DNA of 64,000 bases from Methylocystaceae bacterium (GCA_013373205.1 JABXIG010000003.1:434001-498000), one strand, 5' to 3'; positions 52,880 to 62,063 are shown, numbered from the stretch's first letter. A program made the numbers and translations. The notes: generated from the letters alone by a model not told the origin.

Positions 52880-52930
52880 CGGGAAGCCTAGGAACTCTGC
52901 ACTTCAGCTTATGAGCTGTAATACATTTTG
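52880..52930. mobile_element. Right attachment site (attR), at the glnA 3' end
   Basis: This segment pairs with attL and shares the identical 12-bp block TAATACATTTTG at 52919-52930, which holds the codons for the GlnA end K-M-Y-Y. Beyond the block the codons for Ser-Ser-stop differ from those at attL although the peptide is the same. Confidence 0.85.
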
Positions 52931-54330
52931 AACTCGATCGGGTGAGGAGCGTGTTCGAAGTTGTAGACTTCTTCCCACTTGAGTTCCATGTAACCGTCGA
53001 TCATGTCGTCGTCAAATACGCCACCGGCTTTGAGGAATTCACGGTCAGCGTCCAGAGCTTCCAGAGCTTCGCGCAGAGAACCTGCAACTGTCGGTACTTC
53101 AGCCAGTTCTTCAGGCGGAAGGTCGTACAGGTTTTTATCCATGGCATCGCCAGGGTGGATTTTGTTTTTGATACCGTCAAGGCCAGCCATCATCATGGCA
53201 GAGAAGGCCAGATATGGGTTAGCTGTCGCATCCGGGAAACGGATCTCAACGCGCTTACCTTTCGGTGACGGTGAGAACGGGATGCGGCAAGAAGCAGAAC
53301 GGTTACGCGCAGAGTATGCCAACAGTACTGGCGCTTCGAAGCCCGGGATCAAACGCTTGTAAGAGTTTGTAGACGGGTTAGTGAAGGCGTTCAGTGCTTT
53401 TGCGTGCTTGATGATACCACCGATGTAGTACAGGCACATGTCAGACAGGTCAGCATAACCATTACCTGCGAACAACGGCTTGCCGTCTTTCCAGATAGAT
53501 TGGTGTGTGTGCATACCAGAACCGTTATCGCCAGCGATTGGTTTTGGCATGAATGTCGCTGTTTTACCAAAGCCGTGAGCAACCATGTGCACAACGTATT
53601 TGTAAGTTTGAACGTTGTCGGCTTGTTCAACCAATGTACCGAACATCATGCCCAGTTCGTGTTGAGACGGTGCAACTTCGTGGTGGTGCTTGTCCATTTT
53701 CAAGCCCATCTCTTTCGCGATGGTTACCATTTCAGCGCGCAGGTCTTGTGCAGAGTCAACTGGCGGCACTGGGAAATAACCCCCTTTAACGCCCGGACGG
53801 TGACCTGTGTTGCCTTCGTCGAACTCTTTACCAGTCACATAAGGACCTTCGTCAGAGTCGATTTTAAAGCCAGTGTCGTTCATTTCGTTGGTGTATTTAA
53901 CGTCGTCAAATACGAAGAATTCCGGCTCAGCACCGAAGTAAGCTGTGTCACCTACGCCAGAAGATTCCAGGTAAGCCAGAGCTTTTTTCGCGATAGAACG
54001 TGGGTCGCGGTTGTAAGGTGTGCCAGTTGACGGTTCGTAAATGTCGCAGTTTACGATCAGGCAAGGCTGTGCAGAGAACGGATCGATGACAGCGGAAGAA
54101 GGATCCGGGATCAATGACATGTCTGATTCGTTAATGTCTTTCCAGCCTTCGATAGAAGAGCCATCAAACATGATGCCGTCTTCGAAATCGCCTTCAGTCA
54201 ATACGTCGGCACACATAGTCAAGTGTTGCCACTTACCACGCGGGTCAGTGAAACGCAGGTCGATGTAGTCGATTTCGTTTTCTTTACAGACTTTGAAGAT
54301 ATCTGCAGGTGTTTTGCAATCCAAGGGCAT
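52909..54330 (-). CDS. glnA: Glutamine synthetase, type I
   Basis: GlnA condenses ammonium with glutamate using ATP, the main ammonium-assimilation step. This 473-residue protein has [17 protein letters not shown], the ATP-site segment [14 protein letters not shown] and the catalytic [10 protein letters not shown]. The adenylylation Tyr is in [14 protein letters not shown], marking the GSI-beta class regulated by GlnE. Its last codons lie in the right attachment site of the integrated element, but the C-terminus K-M-Y-Y-S-S is intact. A GGGAAGGGA ribosome site precedes the start. It is co-transcribed with glnB 62 bp upstream. Confidence 0.97.
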   Translation of the reverse strand: MPLDCKTPADIFKVCKENEIDYIDLRFTDPRGKWQHLTMCADVLTEGDFEDGIMFDGSSIEGWKDINESDMSLIPDPSSAVIDPFSAQPCLIVNCDIYEPSTGTPYNRDPRSIAKKALAYLESSGVGDTAYFGAEPEFFVFDDVKYTNEMNDTGFKIDSDEGPYVTGKEFDEGNTGHRPGVKGGYFPVPPVDSAQDLRAEMVTIAKEMGLKMDKHHHEVAPSQHELGMMFGTLVEQADNVQTYKYVVHMVAHGFGKTATFMPKPIAGDNGSGMHTHQSIWKDGKPLFAGNGYADLSDMCLYYIGGIIKHAKALNAFTNPSTNSYKRLIPGFEAPVLLAYSARNRSASCRIPFSPSPKGKRVEIRFPDATANPYLAFSAMMMAGLDGIKNKIHPGDAMDKNLYDLPPEELAEVPTVAGSLREALEALDADREFLKAGGVFDDDMIDGYMELKWEEVYNFEHAPHPIEFKMYYSS

Positions 54331-54392
54331 ATTGGTTCCCTTCCCTTACTTACTTGGTTGTGAAAAAGTGATAATCAACGTGAAAGCTGGAC

Positions 54393-54746
<354 letters not shown>

Positions 54747-54824
54747 CTATTAATTTCTAACTTCCCAATTAAATGTGGCGCATTCCTGTATAACAGGCCT
54801 GTGCCAAACATTCCCCACGCACTA

Positions 54825-54840
54825 AGCATGGATCATGCCA
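54825..54840 (-). promoter_or_regulatory. Sigma-54 promoter of glnBA
   Basis: On the minus strand TGGCATGATCCATGCT matches the sigma-54 consensus TGGCAYrnnnnTTGCW at all invariant positions: GG at -24, GC at -12, with the correct 10-bp spacing. Only one T of the -12 element differs. It lies about 94 bp before glnB, the expected place for nitrogen-controlled transcription by NtrC and RpoN. Confidence 0.8.
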
Positions 54841-55269
54841 AAAAACAAAACAGATGGAAAAGAGAGGAAAAATAAGGAGTCGCACAGAATGGAACAAATT
54901 TATGATTGAAAAGCGGTCAAATGCATTGACTAAAATTTAGGCACTTGCACTTTTCATTGTCGCTTATTCTGGTCTTTTTCTATTTTTCGCCCCTCCTTTG
55001 TGACCGGAATTGATTTTCTGTTCGACATGGTAGACCGGAAGAATGCAGATAAAAACTCAAAAAATAAAAAATTAAAATTTTTTGGTTAATTTATTGATTT
55101 GGTTATACAATTTATACTCAGGCTTTCACAATTTTCCCGTCGAATACAGAGGCCGTCTTGCGACTCGGATCGGCTATGGGGTAAAGGTGGCTTGCATGTT
55201 TGGGGGCAACTGAATAAAAACAAGGCATGTATTTCTCTAAATGCTCATGTCTTGGGCGATGGGGCTGTT
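54841..55269. other. Intergenic stretch upstream of glnB, no gene seen
   Basis: The region between the sigma-54 promoter and the next plus-strand gene is A+T-rich, with long A/T runs near 55050-55090. It should contain activator (NtrC) sites, but I see no clear GCAC…GTGC pair. No ORF with a ribosome site was found, apart from an upstream extension of the next gene. Confidence 0.35.
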
Positions 55270-55638
55270 ATGGATCATAAAGCGAAATTTGAAAGTTTGA
55301 GTAAAGAAGCTTCTGCGCGGGTGAAGCTACATCTGTTTGGTTGGAGCGATCAGGCAGGTAATGCGGGAGATTACGGCTTAAATGTGGGGCCTGTTGAAAC
55401 GACCTTTACCATGCTGATCAACACCACATATATGTTCCAGCCGGACCCTGCCTTTGTGTTGCACTGCCGGCCCTTTGATTTGACGCAAGCACAGTTTGAG
55501 TATGTGCAGGACCATGATTTGGATACGGAAGAATTTTTATCCGGTTTGGGTCCTTTGCCAGCGATCAGTCATGAACTTGATCTTGCAAAATATAAAGACA
55601 GTGCTTCGGCCCTTGAGGGATTAAAGGCAATTCTTTAG
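55270..55638 (+). CDS. Hypothetical protein, 122 residues
   Basis: The likely start is the ATG at 55270, though the frame is open from 55099 and the extension (GLHVWGQLNKNKACISLNAHV) also looks protein-like. The product is soluble with ASARVKLHLFGWSDQAGNAG, ETTFTMLINTTYMFQPDPAFVLHCRPFDL (in two parts) and an acidic C-terminus. I recognise no family. It converges on a 67-residue gene with a 4-bp stop overlap. Confidence 0.5.
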   Translation: MDHKAKFESLSKEASARVKLHLFGWSDQAGNAGDYGLNVGPVETTFTMLINTTYMFQPDPAFVLHCRPFDLTQAQFEYVQDHDLDTEEFLSGLGPLPAISHELDLAKYKDSASALEGLKAIL

Positions 55639-55838
55639 TCGGTGCTATATTTCAAGCCTAGAAGACCTGCTGTTTTGCGCAAATGGTTCTGATCCATGAG
55701 TGTGGGGAGCTGGATACCGAACTCATAGATATTGTTTGTGATATGGGTAACTTTTAGGCCCTTGCTTTGCGCCTCGCTGACAAACTGGTCGGCTTGGTCG
55801 GGCTTGATGGCGACTTTACCAAAAGAAAGGTAGTCCAT
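55635..55838 (-). CDS. Small hypothetical protein, 67 residues
   Basis: The product is MDYLSFGKVAIKPDQADQFV, then a YEFGIQLPTLMDQNHLRKTAG segment near the end. It alternates strand and helix and has no membrane helix. AAGGA lies about 14 bp upstream of the ATG. The convergent stop overlap with the preceding gene and reasonable codon use support it, but no family is recognised. Confidence 0.45.
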   Translation of the reverse strand: MDYLSFGKVAIKPDQADQFVSEAQSKGLKVTHITNNIYEFGIQLPTLMDQNHLRKTAGLLGLKYSTD

Positions 55839-55921
55839 AAGAAGCGTTCAATCCTTTTTGATTTGTCCATATGTGTGATAGGCTGCGTCAGGTCTATTTG
55901 TTAACTATAGGGTGAAATCAC

Positions 55922-56248
55922 ATGTCAGGGCAACATAATGAGCTGAGCCGCCTGAAATTAAAACTGGATAAAACGATCCGCGAAATTAATCAGGAGGTTA
56001 TCAATCCTGAAATTCCTGAACTGACCCTTGAAGATCTGGAACCAGTTCTGCATCTGGTGGCGAAAAGTCGGGCGGCTTATTTAAAACAGCTTTTTCAAGC
56101 GACTTTGGCGGCCGGTAAAGGCTTGCCCAAACCTGAAGTGATTGATCAGTTGGCTGAAAAACGCGAAATGTATGAAGAGCTTTTGAAAGCCACGCAAGCA
56201 TTGGAAACCGCGATTGAACGTGGCTATCTTGATGTAATAGGTTCTTAA
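55922..56248 (+). CDS. Hypothetical helical protein, 108 residues
   Basis: This is an all-helical, charged protein (LSRLKLKLDKTIREINQEVI, LVAKSRAAYLKQLFQATLAAG, EMYEELLKATQALETAIERG) likely to form a coiled-coil or helical bundle. It carries no Cys. A GGGTG ribosome-like site precedes the ATG. The gene stands alone between long gaps. I recognise no family. Confidence 0.6.
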   Translation: MSGQHNELSRLKLKLDKTIREINQEVINPEIPELTLEDLEPVLHLVAKSRAAYLKQLFQATLAAGKGLPKPEVIDQLAEKREMYEELLKATQALETAIERGYLDVIGS

Positions 56249-56546
56249 TTTTAAACCTAAGATTTTATTTTTCATATTTTTTCTACAATACTTAAGATTG
56301 AGTTGAGGCTTTTTGGAAGCTTCGCTCTTTTTCGCATGTCCGCAGCGGTTCTTATCTCCTTCTTTTAATGAAACAACTTAAGGAAGATTAAGTTTTTGAC
56401 TGATGAGTCCGAGGCATCGCAAGCTGTTCTAAATTTTCAATATTTCCACAAACCTGTTTTAATCTATGGTGGAATATATTAAGATTAATTATCTTGAAGT
56501 GATTTATAATAGTTCTTAAGTACTAAGAAATATTAAGGAGGAGAAA
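56249..56546. other. Gap upstream of the chemoreceptor cluster
   Basis: A+T-rich sequence with no ORF that has a ribosome site. It should contain the promoter of the three-gene sensory cluster that begins at 56547. No repeat or strong hairpin was recognised. Confidence 0.35.
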
Positions 56547-57158
56547 ATGGTGACGAAGTTTCGACACCTGTGCTTCATATGCGTCCTGTCATGTGTCTGC
56601 GCGATTGGCGGCTTTGCGTCTGCCCAATCAATCCCACCATCTGTTGCGATCATTGATGATGCCGCTGTCGAGCAAATTCGCGAATGGTTGAAGAACCCGG
56701 TGGTTGAAATGTCCATTGTCGCGCAGAATAAAACTTACGCCGACTTGCCGCAGGAAGATGTGGACCGTCTGGATAAACAATGGCGCACAGAACGTAAAGG
56801 GGATGATCAACCCTTGATCGCCGCTATTTTAAGCAGTCCTCTTTCAAATTACCTTACGCAAATTCAGGCTGCATCCGGTGGTCTTTTTACCGAAATTTTT
56901 GTCATGGATGCGAAGGGGTTGAATGTGGGCCAGAGTGGAATCACAGGAGATTTTTGGCAAGGCGATGAAGCAAAGTATCAAAAAACCTTTCCCAATGGGG
57001 CAGGGGTTGTTTTTATTGATGACGCCGAATTCCATGAAGATAGCAAGACCTGGCGTGCGCAGGTCAATATGACCATAGCGGATCAGGCCAACGCCCCGAT
57101 TGGTGCGGTGACCGTCGAATATAACCTATCAGAACTTGCCCGACGCCGTGGGCTGTAA
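56547..57158 (+). CDS. Secreted PDC-like sensor-domain protein
   Basis: This 203-residue protein has a signal peptide ending in FASAQS and a PDC/Cache-like periplasmic domain with no membrane helix or output domain. The segment TEIFVMDAKGLNVGQSGITGDFWQGDEAKY (read in two parts) and the end APIGAVTVEYNL recur almost unchanged in the protein at 58835-60088. It is followed after 28 bp by a chemoreceptor gene, so it may be a soluble ligand-binding partner of that receptor. GGAGG precedes the start. Confidence 0.72.
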   Translation: MVTKFRHLCFICVLSCVCAIGGFASAQSIPPSVAIIDDAAVEQIREWLKNPVVEMSIVAQNKTYADLPQEDVDRLDKQWRTERKGDDQPLIAAILSSPLSNYLTQIQAASGGLFTEIFVMDAKGLNVGQSGITGDFWQGDEAKYQKTFPNGAGVVFIDDAEFHEDSKTWRAQVNMTIADQANAPIGAVTVEYNLSELARRRGL

Positions 57159-57186
57159 GTCAATCGTATCAGGGTGACAGGAGACG

Positions 57187-58875
57187 ATGATGAAATTTCT
57201 AAGTAATTTGAAGATATCAAGAAAGCTGATGCTGGTATTTTCAATTTTGATTACAATTGCGGTTTTGATGGCGATTGTGTCATTTACGGCGATTAATGAT
57301 TTTAAATCGGCAGACCAAGCCAGTGAGCACGCACGCGAGGTAGGGCACACCTACCAGCTTTATCAAAAGCTATTTTCGGAACAACGCCAAGATTTGCAAC
57401 ACTATCTTTTGACTGGCGATCGTGAAGGGTTAAGACATTATAATGAATTTGAGGTCGCGACTCAGAAGCAATTTGCAAAACTGGAAAAATTGGCTCAAGG
57501 CGATGACGTTGCTTCTGCTTTGATTGCAAAGCTTGGAGCTTATAAAGAAGAATGGAAGAATAAATTTGCGACTGAGCAAATCCGTTTGATGCGCAACTAT
57601 CTGACGGTAAACCAAGCCCGTGCGATCGAAGTAACGGGTTTGCCACAAGAGGTTTTAGCCAACTTTGAAAGCACAGCACGACAGTTAGACGATAAACTGG
57701 CTGAAACAACAGCGCAGGCGGTCGAGATGAAGGAAGAGGCGATTACACGCTTTTCCATGACTGTCATTGTTTCCATTTTGATTTTAATTATTGCAGCTGT
57801 CTTCTTTGGCTTTGCCCTTACCGGTGCGATTGCGACCCCCATTGGTCGGATGACCACCTTGATGGGTCAGTTGGCAGACGGCCAACTGGATGTGGATATT
57901 CAGGGCAGTGATCGTAAAGATGAAATCGGTAATATGGCCCGTGCTGTGGAAGTCTTTAAAAATAATGCGATTGAACAAAAGGAACTTCAGGCTCAGGAAG
58001 CTGAAAAGCAGGAACTGGAACGTCAGCGTCATGAGAAAATGGGTAAGCTGGCTCATGAGTTCGATCAGAAGATGGAACAAGGTTTGGCCCTTGTGGCAAA
58101 ATCTGTTGGCAATGTGATGGATTCAGCATCTACCATGGCGGGTAATGCTGTGGAAACCGGAGCGCTGTCACAAGATGCATCTGTTGCAATTGAAGAAGCA
58201 AGTACCAATATTCAGACAGTGTCTTCTGCATCAACGGAATTATCTTCTTCGATCAGTGAAATTTCGCGTCAGATGGCACAGACATCTGAAGTTTCGCGTG
58301 CAGCTGTGGATGAAATTGAAAGAACAAATGCCCGTGTGGTTGCTTTGAATGAAGCCGCTAAAAGCATTGGACAGGTTGTCTTGTTGATTAATGATATCGC
58401 AGATCAGACAAACTTGCTGGCCTTGAACGCGACTATTGAATCTGCACGTGCGGGCGAAGCCGGTAAAGGTTTTGCCGTGGTGGCAAGCGAGGTTAAAAAC
58501 CTGGCCAACCAGACAGCCAAAGCAACCGATGATATCCGGGTGAAGATCAATGAAATTCAGTATGAAACCAGCGAGGCTGCGGATGCTGTTTTAGGGATCG
58601 GGGATACCATCCGCAAGATTGATGAACTCACAGCCGTTGTTGCCAGTGCTGTGGAAGAACAAGGTGCGGCAACCAGTGAAATTGCACGTAACGTGGATGA
58701 AGCTGCTCAAGGCGCAAGCCAAGTCTCTCATGTGGTGCAGGAAGTCGCTAATGCTGCGGATGAAACAGGTAAATTGGCAGAAGGACAGAAAAGCGTTGTC
58801 GATGAATTGAGTGAAAGTAATGAAGGATTAAAGAATGATATCAGTGCCTTCCTCAGTGCTGTTAAAGTCCTTTAG
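57187..58875 (+). CDS. Methyl-accepting chemotaxis protein with CHASE3-like sensor
   Basis: This 562-residue chemoreceptor has two membrane helices (about 14-35 and 190-212) around a helical CHASE3-like periplasmic domain. A HAMP domain follows (about 212-265), then a methyl-accepting signalling domain with the hairpin-tip motif IADQTNLLALNATIESARAGEAGKGFAVVASEVKNLA, given here in parts. The two flanking genes encode secreted proteins that could bind ligands for it. The following gene overlaps its end by 41 bp. Confidence 0.9.
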   Translation: MMKFLSNLKISRKLMLVFSILITIAVLMAIVSFTAINDFKSADQASEHAREVGHTYQLYQKLFSEQRQDLQHYLLTGDREGLRHYNEFEVATQKQFAKLEKLAQGDDVASALIAKLGAYKEEWKNKFATEQIRLMRNYLTVNQARAIEVTGLPQEVLANFESTARQLDDKLAETTAQAVEMKEEAITRFSMTVIVSILILIIAAVFFGFALTGAIATPIGRMTTLMGQLADGQLDVDIQGSDRKDEIGNMARAVEVFKNNAIEQKELQAQEAEKQELERQRHEKMGKLAHEFDQKMEQGLALVAKSVGNVMDSASTMAGNAVETGALSQDASVAIEEASTNIQTVSSASTELSSSISEISRQMAQTSEVSRAAVDEIERTNARVVALNEAAKSIGQVVLLINDIADQTNLLALNATIESARAGEAGKGFAVVASEVKNLANQTAKATDDIRVKINEIQYETSEAADAVLGIGDTIRKIDELTAVVASAVEEQGAATSEIARNVDEAAQGASQVSHVVQEVANAADETGKLAEGQKSVVDELSESNEGLKNDISAFLSAVKVL

Positions 58876-60088
58876 AAAGAGCTTTCAATCCTGTTTAATA
58901 GGGGCAGGGCTGGTTGTTACCTTCCCTGCCTTTGCGGCTGACGAACCCTCGCCTGTTGTGCTGCAAACTCACCTTCATCCGCCTTATCAGGTGATGAGGG
59001 ATCATTATTTATCCGGTGAAGTCCCAAAAACATTAAATTGCATTTTTAAATGGCTGGACCGCCCTTATGTCATTAACCTTGCCCCGCGCAAACGCAGTCG
59101 CCAGTTAATAAAAGCCAATCGTATCGATGGATTTTTCTTAAGTACACCAGATGAAGCATTGGATGAAACGTCCTTGCCGACAGAGCCGTTAGCGTTGGAA
59201 CGCTGGAAATATTATCGATTGAAAGGCAGTGATCTTCCCGCTGTTCCAAACGGAGATCAACGCGTGGGTGCGGTTCTTGGGTCGAACGAAGCTGTCTGGT
59301 TAAAGCAACATTATATTCCGCATATTCAAAGAATTCCGGACATGGAATCTCTGGTCAAGGTCTTGCAGTCCCAGCGGTTATCTTATGTGTTGGTAGATGA
59401 ACGCGCTTTTGAAGAAGCCGCGGCAAAATATCATTTGCCCAATAAAGTGTTAGAGTCTCATTTTGTGAGATATGTCCCTTTGGTCGCATATTTTTCAAAA
59501 GTTTTTATCAAGGAAAATCCTGGTTTTCTGGATGCATTTAATGCGTCTTTAGATTCTTGTGTGACAGGCATTCGAGACATAAAGCAGGAAGAAAAAGATT
59601 ATGTTTTAAAGGTCAGTAATGCTTTCGTGCAGCAACATGGGGCAAGAATTCTAGCTGAGATGAAGGAAGCGGCTTTCGCGAATTTATCCATGGAAAAACG
59701 GCATGACGAAGATAAGCGCTGGACGCAGGCTATGCTGAATAATCAGACAACGGGCTTGATGGGGCTGATTTCCATGACGTCACTGTCCCAAACCCTGACA
59801 GAACAGACGGCCAAAGAATATGGCATGACGGAAATTTTTGTCATGGACCGAAATGGGTTTATCCTTGGTATGAATAAACCGACCAGTGATTTCTGGCAAG
59901 GTGACGAAGTGGCTTTTGATCAGGTGTTAAAACAGGGCAAGGACCACTATGTTTCTAAAATCGAGTTCGATCATTCTACGCGAAGGTTTCAGATTCAAGT
60001 AACCTTGCCTTTGATGAATGCCGCTTCAAAGGAACCTGTGGGGGCAATCACCATTGGCTTTGATGCGGATCGTGCCTTTCAGTCTTAA
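58835..60088 (+). CDS. Secreted solute-binding/PDC-like fusion protein
   Basis: This 417-residue protein begins with a signal peptide (VTFPAFAA) and an SBP_bac_3-like module (about residues 40-245, with PPYQVMRDHYLSGEVPKTL and RIDGFFLSTPDEALDETSL). A C-terminal PDC-like domain (about 300-410: TEIFVMDRNGFILGMNKPTSDFWQGDEVAF and EPVGAITIGFDADRA) is homologous to the protein at 56547-57158. AAGGA precedes its ATG, which lies inside the chemoreceptor gene. Together the three genes look like a chemotaxis receptor with two periplasmic partners. Confidence 0.75.
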   Translation: MISVPSSVLLKSFRKSFQSCLIGAGLVVTFPAFAADEPSPVVLQTHLHPPYQVMRDHYLSGEVPKTLNCIFKWLDRPYVINLAPRKRSRQLIKANRIDGFFLSTPDEALDETSLPTEPLALERWKYYRLKGSDLPAVPNGDQRVGAVLGSNEAVWLKQHYIPHIQRIPDMESLVKVLQSQRLSYVLVDERAFEEAAAKYHLPNKVLESHFVRYVPLVAYFSKVFIKENPGFLDAFNASLDSCVTGIRDIKQEEKDYVLKVSNAFVQQHGARILAEMKEAAFANLSMEKRHDEDKRWTQAMLNNQTTGLMGLISMTSLSQTLTEQTAKEYGMTEIFVMDRNGFILGMNKPTSDFWQGDEVAFDQVLKQGKDHYVSKIEFDHSTRRFQIQVTLPLMNAASKEPVGAITIGFDADRAFQS

Positions 60089-60163
60089 GCGATAGGGCTT
60101 GCGTTCATCGAGATTTATTGCCAGTTTGCACAATCTGGAATCAATAATGAATAGCAGGCAGCC

Positions 60164-61324
60164 ATGACCACACCCGTAAATAATATCCTTTCCCAATATG
60201 GCACGACCATTTTTGCCACCATGTCCCAGTTGGCGACGGAATATAACAGCATTAATCTAGGGCAAGGGGCGCCGGATCTGGATGGACCGTTAGAAGTCCG
60301 TGAGGTTGCGGCCAAGGCTTTGATTGAGGGGCCTAATCAGTACCCGCCCATGATGGGGATACCAGATCTGTTAAAAGCTGTTGCCGATCATAATAAACGG
60401 TTTTACGGGCTGGATGTGGACTGGCAGCGTGAAGTTATGATCACGTCCGGTGCAACAGAAGCCTTGTGTGATTGTTTTATGGGCTTGTTGAATCCGGGTG
60501 ATGAAGTGGTTTTGATTGAACCGCTTTATGATTCTTACTTGCCGATCATCCGCCATATCGGGGCTGTGCCGAAACTGGTGCGTGTCGAACCACCACATTG
60601 GGAGTTGCCCCGAAACGAGCTGGAAGCCGCGTTTAGCGACAAAACAAAGCTTTTGGTACTGAATTCACCCATGAACCCATCGGGCAAGGTTTTTAACGAA
60701 GACGAACTTGCCTTCCTTGCCGGACTTTTGAAAAAACACGATGCTTATGCCATCTGTGACGAGGTTTATGAACATCTGGTTTTTGATGGGCAGAAACACC
60801 ATCCTTTGATGTGCCTGCCGGATATGCGTGAACGTTGTGTGCGGATCGGGTCTGCGGGTAAGACGTTTTCTTTGACGGGGTGGAAGATCGGGTATCTGAC
60901 GGCTGCACCAGCCTTAATGGGGGCAATTGCAAAGGCCCATCAATTTGTGACCTTCACCATCCCGCCGCATTTACAAAAAGCGGTTGCCTATGGTTTGGGG
61001 CTGGGGGATGATTATTACAGCAACTTTACCAAAGAAATGCAGGATCAGCGTGATTTACTGGCAGCAGGCCTGAAAGAAGTTGGTTTTAAGGTGTTGGATA
61101 GCCAAGGCACTTACTTTTTAACCTGTGATTTTTCCGGCCTTGGTTTTGAGGGGGATGACGCTGCTTTTTGTGAGTATATTACCAAGGAAGTCGGCGTGAC
61201 TGCTGTACCGACAGGAGCCTTTTATCAGGCGGATGGGCCAAGCCATTTTGTGCGTTTCTGTTTCTGTAAACAGCCTGCTATGCTGGAAGAAGCGGTGAAG
61301 AGATTGAAGGCACATTTTTTATGA
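60164..61324 (+). CDS. PLP-dependent aminotransferase, class I/II
   Basis: This 386-residue enzyme belongs to fold type I. The PLP Lys is in GSAGKTFSLTGWKIGYL, preceded by PSGKVFNEDELAFLAGL and the Asp/Tyr segment AICDEVYEHLVFDG. The N-terminus NINLGQGAPDLDGPLEVREVA-type stretch (SINLGQGAPDLDGP) and the C-terminal FVRFCFCKQPAMLEEAV fit the aspartate/kynurenine aminotransferase-like subgroup (YbdL/KAT-like). Substrate preference is not deducible. It is followed by the tRNA cluster. Confidence 0.88.
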   Translation: MTTPVNNILSQYGTTIFATMSQLATEYNSINLGQGAPDLDGPLEVREVAAKALIEGPNQYPPMMGIPDLLKAVADHNKRFYGLDVDWQREVMITSGATEALCDCFMGLLNPGDEVVLIEPLYDSYLPIIRHIGAVPKLVRVEPPHWELPRNELEAAFSDKTKLLVLNSPMNPSGKVFNEDELAFLAGLLKKHDAYAICDEVYEHLVFDGQKHHPLMCLPDMRERCVRIGSAGKTFSLTGWKIGYLTAAPALMGAIAKAHQFVTFTIPPHLQKAVAYGLGLGDDYYSNFTKEMQDQRDLLAAGLKEVGFKVLDSQGTYFLTCDFSGLGFEGDDAAFCEYITKEVGVTAVPTGAFYQADGPSHFVRFCFCKQPAMLEEAVKRLKAHFL

Positions 61325-61390
61325 GTCATTTTTTTGAAATAGTGGGTTGACGATAGGGGGCGCATGGCGTACATAAGCGCCCACCTTGAT

Positions 61391-61468
61391 GGCGATTGTA
61401 GCTCAGTTGGTTAGAGCACTGGTTTGTGGTACCAGATGTCGGGGGTTCGAATCCCCTCAATCGCCCCA
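61391..61468 (+). tRNA. tRNA-His (anticodon GTG)
   Basis: The cloverleaf is complete with an extra 5' G paired to the discriminator C, which is specific to tRNA-His. The 3' CCA is encoded. The anticodon loop is TTGTGGT. Strong terminator hairpin follows at 61475-61524. Confidence 0.95.
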
Positions 61469-61474
61469 TGTAAG

Positions 61475-61524
61475 AAAAGCCCCTTTGTTGATGCGGTGAC
61501 GCTTGGCAAAGGGGCTTTTATTTT
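61475..61524 (+). terminator. Terminator after tRNA-His
   Basis: AAAAGCCCCTTTG and CAAAGGGGCTTTT pair perfectly around a 19-nt loop, followed by ATTTT. Confidence 0.85.
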
Positions 61525-61644
61525 GCGGATTTAGCGGGTGAAAAAAAATCTGTAAAAAAAATGAAAAATCCTATTGCGCATGTTTTAAGGCACTGTTATA
61601 ACCCCGCCCACACCAAGACATACACGGTGTTAAGGGATCTCGTT

Positions 61645-61729
61645 GGAGGGATGCCTGAGCGGCTAAAAGGGGCGGACTGTAAATCCGCTGGCTACGCCTA
61701 CGTTGGTTCGAATCCAACTCCCTCCACCA
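61645..61729 (+). tRNA. tRNA-Tyr (anticodon GTA)
   Basis: A class II cloverleaf of 85 nt with a long variable arm (GGCTACGCC), anticodon loop CTGTAAA, acceptor GGAGGGA/TCCCTCC and encoded CCA. Confidence 0.95.
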
Positions 61730-61771
61730 TCCGCTTTTCGCAATGTGTATCTGGTGTCGAAATATGAAGAT

Positions 61772-61848
61772 GGGGGTGTAGCTCAGTTGGTTAGAGCGTC
61801 GGCCTGTCACGCCGAAGGCCGCGGGTTCGAGTCCCGTCACTCTCGCCA
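61772..61848 (+). tRNA. tRNA-Asp (anticodon GTC), copy 1
   Basis: A complete 77-nt cloverleaf with the anticodon loop CTGTCAC between TCGGC and GCCGA, GGGGGTG acceptor paired to CACTCTC with two G-U pairs, discriminator G and encoded CCA. Confidence 0.95.
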
Positions 61849-61935
61849 CTTCATTTTTCAAATTTCATTGTCCTTGAAAAAGTGCTTTGAAATAACCACA
61901 CTGTACTATGGTGACAGATAGTATGGGTCATATGT

Positions 61936-62012
61936 GGGGGTGTAGCTCAGTTGGTTAGAGCGTCGGCCTGTCACGCCGAAGGCCGCGGGTTCGAGTCCCG
62001 TCACTCTCGCCA
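61936..62012 (+). tRNA. tRNA-Asp (anticodon GTC), copy 2
   Basis: Identical to copy 1 over all 77 nt and placed 87 bp after it, a recent tandem duplication. The spacer between the copies shows no similarity to the spacer before copy 1. Confidence 0.95.
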
Positions 62013-62016
62013 TTTT

Positions 62017-62052
62017 AAAAAAGCCTGCTGATTAAGTTCAGCGGGCTTTTTT
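62017..62052 (+). terminator. Terminator after the tRNA-Asp pair
   Basis: AAAAAAGCCTGCTG and CAGCGGGCTTTTTT pair around an 8-nt loop with one G-U pair, followed by AATAC. Confidence 0.85.
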
Positions 62053-62063
62053 AATACTCTGTA

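Larger units (their letters stand above)
44884..52930. mobile_element. Integrative element inserted in the 3' end of glnA (about 8.0 kb)
   Basis: The element is bounded by imperfect direct repeats derived from the glnA 3' end and carries a tyrosine integrase at its left edge. It includes a candidate two-gene defence module, a serine recombinase, a 34-residue membrane peptide, a polymerase-like protein and RNase HI. Matched pairs of GGTCCAC sites sit just inside both ends. Its genes are A+T-richer than the flanking chromosome. No capsid, conjugation or helicase gene is seen, so it is a small mobilisable or satellite-like element rather than a prophage. Confidence 0.85.

Noticed and set aside
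53404-54030. A 208-codon plus-strand frame opposite glnA
   Set aside because: The minus strand encodes intact glutamine synthetase; the antisense frame shows no recognisable domain and arises from codon bias.
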